From: a marine group bacterium Sva0996 bin134
GTDB taxonomy: Bacteria; Actinomycetota; Acidimicrobiia; Acidimicrobiales; Bin134
Assembly (NCBI GenBank): GCA_002239105.1
Contig: MPNQ01000001.1
Coordinates: 124,001 to 188,000, forward strand
Reading direction: 5' to 3'
Length of the DNA stretch: 64,000 bases
Shown here: piece by piece, positions 33,105 to 41,336 of the stretch
Layout of the letters: each line of letters opens with the position of its first letter
Position numbering within the stretch: position 1 is the stretch's first letter
Notes under the pieces: model-generated
Told to the model about the DNA's origin: nothing
The model's database searches: none
Seen by the model: only the letters and a program-made list of their open reading frames with translations
Program-made: the position numbers and the translations under genes

Positions 33105-35104
33105 TGCACCCCTGCGAGTGGCTCGCGCCCTTCGCTGCCGCTCAGAGCCTGGGCCAGACCCTCCAGATAGGCGGCTTGCAGCAGGTCGGGTCTGGCTCTG
33201 AGGTCGGCCGCGGGACCCGAATAGCCGATTTCGCCTTTTTCCATAACGTAGGCGTGGTCGGCCACCGACAGCGCAATGTTCACCGACTGCTCCACCAGCA
33301 GCACCGCGGCGCCTTGGTCGGCTATGCGGCGGACTACCGGCAATAGGTCGGCGATGACTGTCGGGGCCAGGCCCAGGGAGAACTCGTCGACCAGCAGCAG
33401 GCGGGGAGGGGCGATGATGGCCTTGGCCAAAGAGAGCATCTGCTTCTCGCCTCCCGACAGGGTGGCCGCCCGCTGGTTCGAGCGCTCGGCCAGGCGCGGG
33501 AACAACCCGTAGGCCTCGGTGATGGCCTGCTCGCGACGGCTGGGGCCGGCCCCGTGGGCGAAGAGGCGGAGGTTGTCGGCCACGGTGAGGGGGCCGACAA
33601 CGGCCTCGCCTCCCACGATCTGGTGCAAACCCATACCCACCCGCCAGGTGGGACGGGCCTTGGTGATGTCCAAGCCGGCATAGACAATGCGCCCGCCGAT
33701 GGTGGGCTCAAGCCCCGAGATCGTCCGCAACAGCGTGGTCTTGCCGGCGCCGTTGGTGCCCAGCAGGGCCACTACCGCGCCCTCTTCCACTTCGAGCTCT
33801 ACGTCGAAGAGCACCTGCACCGATCCGTAGGCCACCGACACCTGCTCCACCGCCAGCAGCGGCTGGTCTTCGTCAACCCGGAAGACCCGGCGGGGCACCG
33901 TGGTGGCCTTGGCGAGGGCGACGGCGGTCGTCGCGTCGCGAGCAGGCGCCGCGAACCGGCGAATGGCCCATCCCGCGCCCACCAGCCCCAGCCCCAGCCA
34001 CCCGACCTTCCACTGGTCCGACCAAGTCCCGACAACCCGGGCGTTGACCAGCGACGCAACCACCCCGCCCAGGCCGGCCCAGAGCACTTGGCGGGCGGCT
34101 GCTGTTCGGCGCACTGCGGGTGCCAGCGCTGCGAAGACGGAGGCATCCAGTCCGGCGGCGGCCAGGGCAATGGCCCCGCCGGCCACCAACCAGCACACCA
34201 CCATGCCGATGTAGGTGAACGAGACGCTTCCCAAAGACACCAGGATTCCGGCGACCACAAGCTGGGTCCCGATTGCGTCAGAGCGGCGGCTGCCGGTGAG
34301 ACGGTGCAATCGGTGGTACCACGGCCCGAACAGGCTCATCAACGCGGCGCCCCCGGTCCCCGCGGCCAACACCGCGGCGTTCTGGGCGGCACTGCGCTGC
34401 CATTCCCCCAGCAGAAGCGACTGGGCGGCGTCGGCGCCGCCGATCACCACCGCCCCCACCGCGAAGGCCGCACCGTAGGACCGACGGGCCCAGGGAACAT
34501 CGGTCCGCGCCACGGTGAACTCCACCTCATGGTCTTCGTCGTGGACCAAGCAGTGTCGTCCAACCAGCAGCGTCCCGCCCAGCATCAGCGCAGCGCTGAT
34601 CCACAGAACCGTCTCGTAGGCCAACGGGGTGAACATGGCGGCCACAAGAGGCCACGAAGCCCCTGCGGCCACCGCCGCCCAATACCACGACATCGTGCGG
34701 AACCGATCGGTGGTACGGGAATCGGTGGCCAGCAAGATCCGATGGACCCCCAAACCGGGTGCCGCGCCCAACCCCAGCAGCACCCCGCCCAAAGTGAACA
34801 GGGCGACCTCCACGGTCCAAGCCATCAGAACCAGCCCGATGGCTGCCGCCAGCCCGCCGAGCACCAGCGTGAGTCCCGCGGGCAGCTTGTCTCTCAGCCG
34901 CGGCATGGCCAACGCGGCCATCACCGCCACCGCGCCTATCAGCGCAGACTCGCCGGTGATCGCGCCCAACAGGTTGAGGCGGTCGGCGACCTCTTCCCGC
35001 TGGAATAGCAGCACCGGCAAGGGCGATGCCAGAGCCGCCCCCTGCCAGGAGACTGCGGTCAGGAGCCGAGAATTGTCCGGTCGCCCCTCAGCCTCGTTGC
35101 CCAT
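33101..35104 (-). CDS. MFS-like membrane domain fused to LivF ATPase
   Basis: 667 residues. About 400 N-terminal residues form ten or more hydrophobic helices resembling a major-facilitator permease (LLTAVSWQGAALASPLPVLL onward). A LivF-type ATPase follows from about residue 425: Walker A GTNGAGKTTLLRTISG, signature LSGGEKQMLSLAKA, Walker B LLLVDEFSLGLAP. MFS-LivF fusions are known in Actinobacteria, but their use is unclear. Together with the LivHMG fusion and the binding protein it completes one importer in three genes. Confidence 0.88.
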   Translation of the reverse strand: MGNEAEGRPDNSRLLTAVSWQGAALASPLPVLLFQREEVADRLNLLGAITGESALIGAVAVMAALAMPRLRDKLPAGLTLVLGGLAAAIGLVLMAWTVEVALFTLGGVLLGLGAAPGLGVHRILLATDSRTTDRFRTMSWYWAAVAAGASWPLVAAMFTPLAYETVLWISAALMLGGTLLVGRHCLVHDEDHEVEFTVARTDVPWARRSYGAAFAVGAVVIGGADAAQSLLLGEWQRSAAQNAAVLAAGTGGAALMSLFGPWYHRLHRLTGSRRSDAIGTQLVVAGILVSLGSVSFTYIGMVVCWLVAGGAIALAAAGLDASVFAALAPAVRRTAAARQVLWAGLGGVVASLVNARVVGTWSDQWKVGWLGLGLVGAGWAIRRFAAPARDATTAVALAKATTVPRRVFRVDEDQPLLAVEQVSVAYGSVQVLFDVELEVEEGAVVALLGTNGAGKTTLLRTISGLEPTIGGRIVYAGLDITKARPTWRVGMGLHQIVGGEAVVGPLTVADNLRLFAHGAGPSRREQAITEAYGLFPRLAERSNQRAATLSGGEKQMLSLAKAIIAPPRLLLVDEFSLGLAPTVIADLLPVVRRIADQGAAVLLVEQSVNIALSVADHAYVMEKGEIGYSGPAADLRARPDLLQAAYLEGLAQALSGSEGREPLAGVQ

Positions 35105-35113
35105 CTCGGCCGA

Positions 35114-36586
35114 TCATCCGTCGAAGTCAGCCAGGTCGCCGGTCAGCGCCATGCACTCGCATTCGGGGTCGAATCGGAAGGTTCGGAATTTGTCGCCGCC
35201 TGCATAGCTGCCCTCGGTGAACTCCACCCCATAGACCGACGCCGGCTGGAAGCTGTCGCCCAGCCTCCAGACCCCCTCGCTCACCCCCTGAGCGCTCACC
35301 TCGGCAATGTGCGGGCTCGCCGCGGCGAGCAAGCGGAACACGTCGCAGAAGATGAGCCCGGTGCGAATGTTGGCCCGTTCGGTGAACTCCTGCCCGGCGT
35401 CGGCGAAGATGTCGGCGCATTCCTGTTCGGCATCGGTGGCAGGGAAGGCGTATTGGCTGTCTTCGATGTCGTATCCGGGCAGCACGCTGATGCCGCTGGC
35501 CCCCGGCATCATCTCGGGGAAGTTGAACACATTGAACTCGGGAGCGTCGTAGCTGGTCACGGCGTAGGCGGGGGCGAAGTTCTGGGTGATGCTGGTCTCG
35601 ATGAACCATGACACCAGGCGAGACCCGCCGATGGCCACCACTTTGTCCACCCCTGCTTCCTTGAATTTGATGATGGCCTGGAGCTGGTCGTTGTTGAATG
35701 ATGTGCCGTCGGTGGGGTCGATGGTGTTGTAGGAGGCCACCTCCACCCCTGCGGCGGCCAGCCGGGGGGCGAATTGCTGGTCGTACACCCGCTGGCTGAG
35801 CTCTGAGTCGATGGCGATGATCCCCAGCGTGGCCCCGTCGAACCAGCCGTCGGCGATGAGAGCGTCGGCCAGGCCGCTCACCAAGTCGTCGTAGGAGGGG
35901 AGCAGGGGCGACCAGTAGTAGGGGGCCAATTCGTCGAAACCGGCGTTGTCCACCGGATACAGCGTGGCGTCGAACATTAGGGTGTTGGCGTTGTGATAAC
36001 AGGGCCGGGCGTTCTCCTGGAGCTGGCCGGTCATCACGACCGCGAACGCCCTGTCGTCTTGGGTGATGGCGTTGCAGAGGGCCTCCTCGGCCACCGGGCC
36101 GTCGGTGATGGCGTTGAACACGGTGATCTTGGCCTCGATCTGGCGTCCCGCAATGCCGCCTTGGGCGTTGAAGTGTTCCACCAGTGCGGCAACTTGGGCT
36201 TCTCGGTCGCCTTCGTCGGGGGTCTCCCAGCCGAACGCGGCGGCCACTTGGGAGGTGTCGGTGATGATGAACGACATGGTGATGGTGTCGTCGGTGACGC
36301 CGGGGGTGTCCGGCCCCGCGGGCACCAATCCGCCTGAGTCATCAGTGGCAGCGGGAAGCTCGTCTGGCTGGTTGTCATCGGGTTCTGCGGCCGGAGCGGC
36401 CGGTTCGACGGCTGCCCCGCCAGTTGCCGTGGCGGCGGCCGTGGCGGCAGGGGTTGTCGCCGGGGCGGCTGGCTCGGCTTCATCTGCTGCTTGAGAGCAG
36501 GCCGCGGCCACCAGAACGGCGAACAGCACCAGGCCGGCCTGCCGAAGCAGAGCAAATCGAGAGCGGCGGTCGGCAGTGGCAGTCAC
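35114..36586 (-). CDS. LivK-like substrate-binding lipoprotein
   Basis: 490 residues from GTG 36586, chosen because AGGAGGG precedes it at the correct distance; an ATG at 36619 lies inside the tandem repeat. Signal and lipobox: LLRQAGLVLFAVLVAAACS. An Ala/Pro/Thr linker leads to a type I periplasmic-binding fold (DTPGVTDDTITMSFIITDTS, AQGGIAGRQIEAKI, VVMTGQLQENARPCYHN, GVDKVVAIGGSRLVSW). This delivers the solute to the fused transporter encoded next. The ligand cannot be read; context suggests a pathway substrate or fragment. Confidence 0.9.
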   Translation of the reverse strand: MTATADRRSRFALLRQAGLVLFAVLVAAACSQAADEAEPAAPATTPAATAAATATGGAAVEPAAPAAEPDDNQPDELPAATDDSGGLVPAGPDTPGVTDDTITMSFIITDTSQVAAAFGWETPDEGDREAQVAALVEHFNAQGGIAGRQIEAKITVFNAITDGPVAEEALCNAITQDDRAFAVVMTGQLQENARPCYHNANTLMFDATLYPVDNAGFDELAPYYWSPLLPSYDDLVSGLADALIADGWFDGATLGIIAIDSELSQRVYDQQFAPRLAAAGVEVASYNTIDPTDGTSFNNDQLQAIIKFKEAGVDKVVAIGGSRLVSWFIETSITQNFAPAYAVTSYDAPEFNVFNFPEMMPGASGISVLPGYDIEDSQYAFPATDAEQECADIFADAGQEFTERANIRTGLIFCDVFRLLAAASPHIAEVSAQGVSEGVWRLGDSFQPASVYGVEFTEGSYAGGDKFRTFRFDPECECMALTGDLADFDG

Positions 36587-36597
36587 GGATCCCTCCT

Positions 36598-36645
36598 GGT
36601 CATGGGGATTGCGGGTCATGGGGATTGCGGGTCATGGGGATTGCG
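36598..36645. repeat. Three perfect 16-bp tandem repeats at a stop/start junction
   Basis: Three identical copies of GGTCATGGGGATTGCG. On the minus strand each copy carries ATGA, so the stop of the small membrane protein gene and a potential start codon are repeated three times just before livK. They occupy the space before the real livK ribosome site. Confidence 0.9.
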
Positions 36646-36895
36646 GGGTCGGGGGACGAGTGGCGTCGGCAGCCCGCACCGCGGAGCGATAGGCCGAGCG
36701 CCGTCGGTTCAGCGCTTCCAGGGTGAAGTACGCCACCAGCGCGAGCACGACGAGCACGGCGGCAGTCTGCCCCCAGCGGCCGATGTCGAGCCACCAGCTT
36801 CCCAACAGGTGCAGCACCTCGTCGTTCATCCCCGTCAGGTACAGGAACGCGCCCAATCCGGGGCCGAACCAGGGAAGCCTCATGAGCGGGTTCAC
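36632..36895 (-). CDS. Small single-pass membrane protein in the Liv operon
   Basis: 87 residues from GTG 36895 (an ATG at 36883 is an alternative). After MNPLMRLPWFGPGLGAFLYL, a membrane helix at about 44-62 (TAAVLVVLALVAYFTLEAL) is followed by a basic stretch (NRRRSAYRSAVR). Its last codons lie in the 16-bp tandem repeat. Not recognised. It lies between the acyl-CoA dehydrogenase gene and livK in the same direction, so it may be an accessory to the transporter. Confidence 0.65.
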   Translation of the reverse strand: MNPLMRLPWFGPGLGAFLYLTGMNDEVLHLLGSWWLDIGRWGQTAAVLVVLALVAYFTLEALNRRRSAYRSAVRAADATRPPTPQSP

Positions 36896-36932
36896 CGGTC
36901 GTTCCCAATCCGCTGGCGCTCAGTGCCAGAGT

Positions 36933-38228
36933 TCACCGCTGGCCCCCGACGGTGCCGAACTGGTCGCCTTCTTTGCCGAATATCAGATAGGACGCCGCTT
37001 CCAGGCGCCCCCTCTCGGCGGGAAACCCCTGGACCAAGCCCATCGACAGGTCGCGCAGACCCCGGGACACCGCCCCCGACATTCCGGTGTTGCCCGTTCC
37101 ACAGGCTTTGAGCGCCTGCACAGCCACTGCGAAGCAGTTGTCGGCGATCTCACCCTTGGCTATCCGCCAGTTGGCCACCACATCGTCTTTGGGGAGAACC
37201 TCGGGGTCGGCGGTTTCCAAGAGGATCTGGCGGCGGGCCCAGAGGTAGGCGGTGTCCAGGTGGGCCCGCATCTTGCCGAGGAGTTGCCGGTGCAGGTCGC
37301 TGCCCCCGATGGGCTCGTCGGTCCCGTGGTAGGTGGTGGTGGTCAAAAAGTCCAGCGCGAAGTCGTACACTGCCTGGGCTGCGCCGATGTAAACCGACGA
37401 CAGCGCCACTTGGTTGCCCACGAAGCTCCCCCGGCTTACCTGGGTCATCTTGACAAATGTACCCGGCAAGGCCAGGGCATTCTCATCTGGTACGAAAGCG
37501 TTCTCAAGCACGATGCCGTGGGTGGCGGTGGCCCGCATCCCGATGGCATCCCACTTGGCCCGCTCGCCCACCCCCGGCGTGTCGCGGGGTATCAAGAAGA
37601 CGGCCAGGTGCTCGGCCGTGTCGCCGGTGTCGAGCTTGGCCGTCACCAGGTAGTCGTCGGCCACTCCGGTGGCGCAGCCGAAAGACTTGACTCCGTTCAC
37701 CAGCCATCCTCCGGCAGTGCGCGACGCCTCGGTGGCGATGGTGACCGCCGCATCCTTGGAACGCACCGACTCGCTGGCGAAGTTGGCTACCCACCGGCCT
37801 TCTGCCCCCATGCGGCGCAGCACCTTCTCGCCGAACGCTCTCACGATGGGCACCTCGTCGTCGGCGAACAGCCCGGCGTCGATGGCGGCTAGCGGCAGCA
37901 GGCCTCGAGACGATCCGCTGCACTGGAAGAAATAGGCCAGCGCCGTCGACGGGCAGGCGGTGGCCATGGCGAAGGTGGCGGCTGACAAGTCTCGCAGTCC
38001 GCCCCCGAGTCCCCCGTAGGCCACCGGCACCGTCAGACCCAGCAGGCCCGCTTCGGAGATAGTGCGGACGTGCTCCAGGGGGAATTGGCCCGCCCGATCG
38101 GCCTCCTCCGCCCGCTCGCCCAGCGCAGGCCGAATCCGGTCGACCCGGCGAGCCCGCTCGCGCTCGGCCGCGGTCATGTCCTCCACCAGCATCTCGCCGG
38201 TTGTCTGGGCTGAGCCGTCAGCGTGCAT
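36933..38228 (-). CDS. Acyl-CoA dehydrogenase family flavoprotein
   Basis: 431 residues from ATG 38228 (MHADGSAQTTGEMLVEDMTA); the frame is open to 38270. FPLEHVRTISEAGLLGLTVP and VAYGGLGGGLRDLSAATF, FASESVRSKDAAVT, LVNGVKSFGCATGVADDYLV and WDAIGMRATATHGIVLENAF fit the acyl-CoA dehydrogenase fold. The usual catalytic Glu region is not obvious, and the protein may belong to the flavin monooxygenase branch (DszC/HpaH-like). In the transport operon controlled from site E. Substrate unknown. Confidence 0.82.
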   Translation of the reverse strand: MHADGSAQTTGEMLVEDMTAAERERARRVDRIRPALGERAEEADRAGQFPLEHVRTISEAGLLGLTVPVAYGGLGGGLRDLSAATFAMATACPSTALAYFFQCSGSSRGLLPLAAIDAGLFADDEVPIVRAFGEKVLRRMGAEGRWVANFASESVRSKDAAVTIATEASRTAGGWLVNGVKSFGCATGVADDYLVTAKLDTGDTAEHLAVFLIPRDTPGVGERAKWDAIGMRATATHGIVLENAFVPDENALALPGTFVKMTQVSRGSFVGNQVALSSVYIGAAQAVYDFALDFLTTTTYHGTDEPIGGSDLHRQLLGKMRAHLDTAYLWARRQILLETADPEVLPKDDVVANWRIAKGEIADNCFAVAVQALKACGTGNTGMSGAVSRGLRDLSMGLVQGFPAERGRLEAASYLIFGKEGDQFGTVGGQR

Positions 38229-38302
38229 TGCCCGCTCTCTTTTTCTTGGCGATGGCCGACCGGAGATCACGTTGGCCCTCCGCCACCTTGTACCCGGTCA
38301 CA

Positions 38303-39061
38303 TCAGGTGGCTGCCCTGCGGCGCATGAGCCACAGCCCGATGAGCGCCAGCACCGCGACCACAATGATCACCGGCAGCAGCCACACCCACACCGAGCTGC
38401 CTCCGTCATCGTCATCGGTGGCCGGGGCAGCCACTTCTTCAACCGGCTCGGGTTCGGCGGTGGGCTCTGGTTCGGGCGCGGCTTGGGTTGGCGCCGGGGT
38501 GGGCTCGGGGGCCTCGGTGGCCGCCGGGGTGGGCTCGGGCGTGGGTTCTGGTTCGGGCGCGGCTTGGGTTGGCGCCGGGGTGGCCGCCGGGGTGGGCTCG
38601 GGCGTGGGCTCGGGCTCGGGTGGCGCAGCAGCGGCAAACGTGACCAATTGGGCGGCAGAGTTCGAACTCGGCCCGATGCCGTCGGAGACGATCACATAGC
38701 ACGGTGTGCTCTCGTCGCATTTGTCGGGCACCATCGTGACCACATAGTCAATGGTCGCGGTTCCGTCCTCGCCGACTGTGGCTGTGAATTGCCCCATGTT
38801 GCTGAAGTCGCAGTCTCCCGGACCGGCAACCGGAAAGTTGAAGCAAGTCAGCACCGTTGCCGTGTTGCCCGGCAAGAAACTGCTGGCCATCACGGTCACG
38901 GTCTCGCCGTCGGCGATGTCCTCGGTCTTCGACAGTTCAACCATCTCCCCGTTGTGACTCGGGCCGCCATGGTCGGCGACCGCCACCGGACCAGCCAGAA
39001 GACTGGCCAGCGAAACAACAAGCGTGGTCGCGAGCAAGAGGCGAAGGTTGGCGCAGCGCAT
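38303..39061 (-). CDS. Membrane-anchored neocarzinostatin-like surface protein
   Basis: 252 residues: signal peptide with likely cleavage after VAVA near residue 29, an Ig-like domain (about 38-140), a Pro/Glu/Ala/Thr-rich spacer with repeated APEPEPTPEPTPAAT units, and a C-terminal membrane helix (VWVWLLPVIIVVAVLALIG) followed by RRRAAT. The domain has DGETVTVMASSFLPGNTATV, two Cys pairs (C...GDC, KCDESTPC) and a closing VSDGIG, all like neocarzinostatin/macromomycin apoproteins, which bind chromophores. First gene of the operon with acyl-CoA dehydrogenase and transporter, directly after motif site E. A surface binder for a hydrophobic pigment is an attractive but untested reading. Confidence 0.68.
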   Translation of the reverse strand: MRCANLRLLLATTLVVSLASLLAGPVAVADHGGPSHNGEMVELSKTEDIADGETVTVMASSFLPGNTATVLTCFNFPVAGPGDCDFSNMGQFTATVGEDGTATIDYVVTMVPDKCDESTPCYVIVSDGIGPSSNSAAQLVTFAAAAPPEPEPTPEPTPAATPAPTQAAPEPEPTPEPTPAATEAPEPTPAPTQAAPEPEPTAEPEPVEEVAAPATDDDDGGSSVWVWLLPVIIVVAVLALIGLWLMRRRAAT

Positions 39062-39133
39062 TGAGTGTACCCCCGGTAATCGTCGCCGATAGTCCTGCGG
39101 AACTGGTTCCGCAGCACGACAGGAGACTAAAGC

Positions 39134-39159
39134 GAAACAGTGTTCCGGTCAAGGGAACA
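39134..39159. promoter_or_regulatory. Shared 26-bp operator motif, site E
   Basis: The sequence reads GAAAC, AGT, GTTCC, 7 nt, GGAACA, a full match to the consensus. It lies 73 bp before the neocarzinostatin-like gene that starts the six-gene transport operon, and after the stop of the FAD monooxygenase gene. Confidence 0.75.
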
Positions 39160-39191
39160 ACCCTCGCCGCTTTGCCTGGCCGCTTTAACAC

Positions 39192-40403
39192 TCAGCCAAC
39201 CCGTAACACGCCGACCTCCTCGAGCTCGGCGCTCATGGCATTCACTGCGTTGATCATGCTGGCCTGGAGCATGTAGGCCCGGGCCTCATCAGGGTCGGCG
39301 GCCCGGGCGGCCATTTGGTCGAGGGCCCGCTGGCGGGCGGCGCCGTCGGGGGCGGCCAGGCTCTGAGCGTTGTCGTGGGTGTGCCGCCGCACGTAGTCGA
39401 TGGCCAGATTCCGCCGCAGTTCCGCGTGGTGGGCCAGGCGGTCGGCGCCGATGTCATTCCGCAGCATGGCAGCCAAAGACGCCCCCAGCAGCACCGCGTC
39501 ATGGACGCCGCCGTTCATGCCCATGCCGCCCAGTGGATTGTTGATGTGGGCGGCATCTCCCATCAAGACCACCCGGCCCACCAAAAAGCGGTCGGCCACC
39601 CGCTGGTGGACCCGGTAAATCGTCCGGTGGGCAACCTCGTAGGGTTCAGGGCGATTGACAATCCCCTGAAGCCGCCGCTGGGCGCTCTGGTCGCCGAGCG
39701 CCTCGTCGTCGGTCTCGTCATTTCCGACGGGAAACAGCGCCCGCCAAAGATCCCGAGTTCGCAGCAGCACCAGCCACTCATCGGGATCAGAGATGTAGTT
39801 GACGTAGGCCAACTCGGCGAGGTGGTCGGCCATCTCGAATGGGGTGGAAAGCACCAAGTAGCGGTCTTCGTAGGTCATGCCGTCGAAGCCCAGGCCCAGC
39901 GACTTGCGCACCGCGCTGGCCGCGCCGTCGGCGGCCACCACCGCATCGGCCACCAGCGTCTCACCGGAGGCCAGATGGGCTGAGGCGCAGTCGCCGTGAT
40001 CGACGGCGCCCACCACCTCGGCACCGAACCTGACGGCCACATTGGCCATCGAGCGGAACCGGTCGAGCATGATCTCGCACAGCTTGAACTGCTCGCATTG
40101 CAGTCGAAATGGGTGGTCGGTCACATCGGCCAGTGCGGTGAGGTCGAACTCGGCCACCACTCCCTGGCGCCGGTCCCGATAGGCGAACCGGGGGGCTATC
40201 AAGCCTCGCTGGACCATCTCGTCGACCACGCCGAAGCGGTCGAGCAGGTCAAGTGTGGCGGGGTGGAACGTCGATGCCCGCAACTCACGGGGCAACTCGG
40301 GAGCAGCTTCCAGCAGCGTCACCTCGACGCCGCCTGAAGCCAGCTCGGCGGTGGCCACGCACCCGACAGGGCCGGCGCCGACGACGACCACGCGGGGTGG
40401 CAT
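39192..40403 (-). CDS. FAD-dependent aromatic-type monooxygenase
   Basis: 403 residues. FAD motifs are GAGPVGCVATAELASGG (GxGxxG at the N-terminus), the DG motif AVVAADGAASAVRKSLG and the GD motif VVLMGDAAHINNPLGGMGMN. This is the PHBH/UbiH fold, whose members hydroxylate aromatic or conjugated rings with NAD(P)H. It starts 3 nt after the stop of the maleate-isomerase-family gene and is cotranscribed with it from site F. A pyrrole- or imide-modifying role is possible; hydroxynicotinate- or hydroxybenzoate-type activities are alternatives. Confidence 0.88.
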   Translation of the reverse strand: MPPRVVVVGAGPVGCVATAELASGGVEVTLLEAAPELPRELRASTFHPATLDLLDRFGVVDEMVQRGLIAPRFAYRDRRQGVVAEFDLTALADVTDHPFRLQCEQFKLCEIMLDRFRSMANVAVRFGAEVVGAVDHGDCASAHLASGETLVADAVVAADGAASAVRKSLGLGFDGMTYEDRYLVLSTPFEMADHLAELAYVNYISDPDEWLVLLRTRDLWRALFPVGNDETDDEALGDQSAQRRLQGIVNRPEPYEVAHRTIYRVHQRVADRFLVGRVVLMGDAAHINNPLGGMGMNGGVHDAVLLGASLAAMLRNDIGADRLAHHAELRRNLAIDYVRRHTHDNAQSLAAPDGAARQRALDQMAARAADPDEARAYMLQASMINAVNAMSAELEEVGVLRVG

Positions 40404-40406
40404 CGG

Positions 40407-41159
40407 TCAGAACTCGCGCAGCATCATCCCGTGGCCCACGAACTGGTCGTTGATGTCCAGCGTGCGCAGGGCGTGCCACAGGCAGATGGCGTTGATGGCC
40501 AGCACCGGCTTGCCCAGCCAGCGCTCGGCCTGGTCGGCCACCTCCACCATGGACAAGTTGGTGCCGCACTGCACGATGGCGTCGATGTCGTCGCCGTCGA
40601 TGCCTTTGAGCACCTCCACCAGAGTCTCTGGAGTCACGTCGGCGATCGACGTGGCCGAATCGCAGCGCAGGCCGTGGACCCGCTTCACCTCGTAGCCGCA
40701 CTCGGTGAAGTAGCCGTACACCTGCTCATCGGCCGCCGGCTGGTAGGGCGTCAGGCAGGCGATTCGCGACACGCCGAGCCGCTCCAGGGCCGAGTTGCAG
40801 GCCGCCGCCCCCGATGTGATGCCGATATCACCGGCGATCTCCGTCACCCGAGCCTGGAATGCGGCATTGCCCTCCTTGCCTCCCCAGAACGTCTCGGCCG
40901 ACATCCCCATCAGCAGGTGATCGGGTTTGCAGGTCATGAGGTCGTGTACCGCGGTGGGGATGGTCTGGCGGATCAGGTCCAGAAAATGGAGAAAGGCCTC
41001 GTCGCTGCTCAAATCGGGGGCCTCGACCAAAAAGCGCCCGCTGTGGAACGTGACCCCCGGGGGCCGCACCCGAGCGAAGTCGTGCTCGACCACGGTGTTG
41101 GTCGACGGCACGATGACCCCGATCTTGGCCCGGTAGCCGACAACATCAGGCATAGGCAT
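40407..41159 (-). CDS. Maleate isomerase/arylmalonate decarboxylase family protein
   Basis: 250 residues. KIGVIVPSTNTVVEHDFA at the N-terminus matches the PSxNTxxE loop of maleate cis-trans isomerase. LLMGMSAETFWGG has no Cys where maleate isomerase carries its first catalytic Cys, so it resembles arylmalonate decarboxylase there. The second Cys is kept in AIVQCGTNLSMVE. GITSGAAACNSALERLGVSRI is the family helix. The reaction is therefore uncertain between cis-trans isomerisation, racemisation and decarboxylation. It is first gene of a two-gene unit downstream of motif site F. Confidence 0.8.
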   Translation of the reverse strand: MPMPDVVGYRAKIGVIVPSTNTVVEHDFARVRPPGVTFHSGRFLVEAPDLSSDEAFLHFLDLIRQTIPTAVHDLMTCKPDHLLMGMSAETFWGGKEGNAAFQARVTEIAGDIGITSGAAACNSALERLGVSRIACLTPYQPAADEQVYGYFTECGYEVKRVHGLRCDSATSIADVTPETLVEVLKGIDGDDIDAIVQCGTNLSMVEVADQAERWLGKPVLAINAICLWHALRTLDINDQFVGHGMMLREF

Positions 41160-41181
41160 TCCTCTCGATTCGCTCTGTTGC

Positions 41182-41207
41182 GGAATGATGTTCCGCTCTA
41201 AGGAACA
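41182..41207. promoter_or_regulatory. Shared 26-bp operator motif, site F
   Basis: The sequence reads GGAAT, GAT, GTTCC, 7 nt, GGAACA, with one mismatch at the end of the left half-site. It is 23 bp before the start of the maleate-isomerase-family gene. The helicase fusion at 41337 is divergent from it, 130 bp away. Confidence 0.72.
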
Positions 41208-41336
41208 CTAGCCGCCCCTATCAAACCCCACCCTTCGATCTGCATTCCACACCTGCTTGACGATTGTTCAGTCTCAGCGGTCTAGAAGCCGGTCGGCGGG
41301 TTCCTTGTTGCACCACTGTTCGGATACTTTCGCCCC

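Noticed and set aside
31182-33170. 662-residue plus-strand frame opposite the LivHMG fusion
   Set aside because: Arg/Gln/Gly-rich composition typical of antisense frames in high-GC DNA. The minus strand encodes clear ABC transporter domains.
33554-35008. 484-residue plus-strand frame opposite the MFS-LivF gene
   Set aside because: Antisense shadow without recognisable motifs; the minus-strand frame has intact Walker and signature motifs.
36933-38228. Acyl-CoA dehydrogenase gene as proof of fatty-acid beta-oxidation in this operon
   Set aside because: The catalytic Glu was not located and the family includes flavin monooxygenases, so only the family call is kept.
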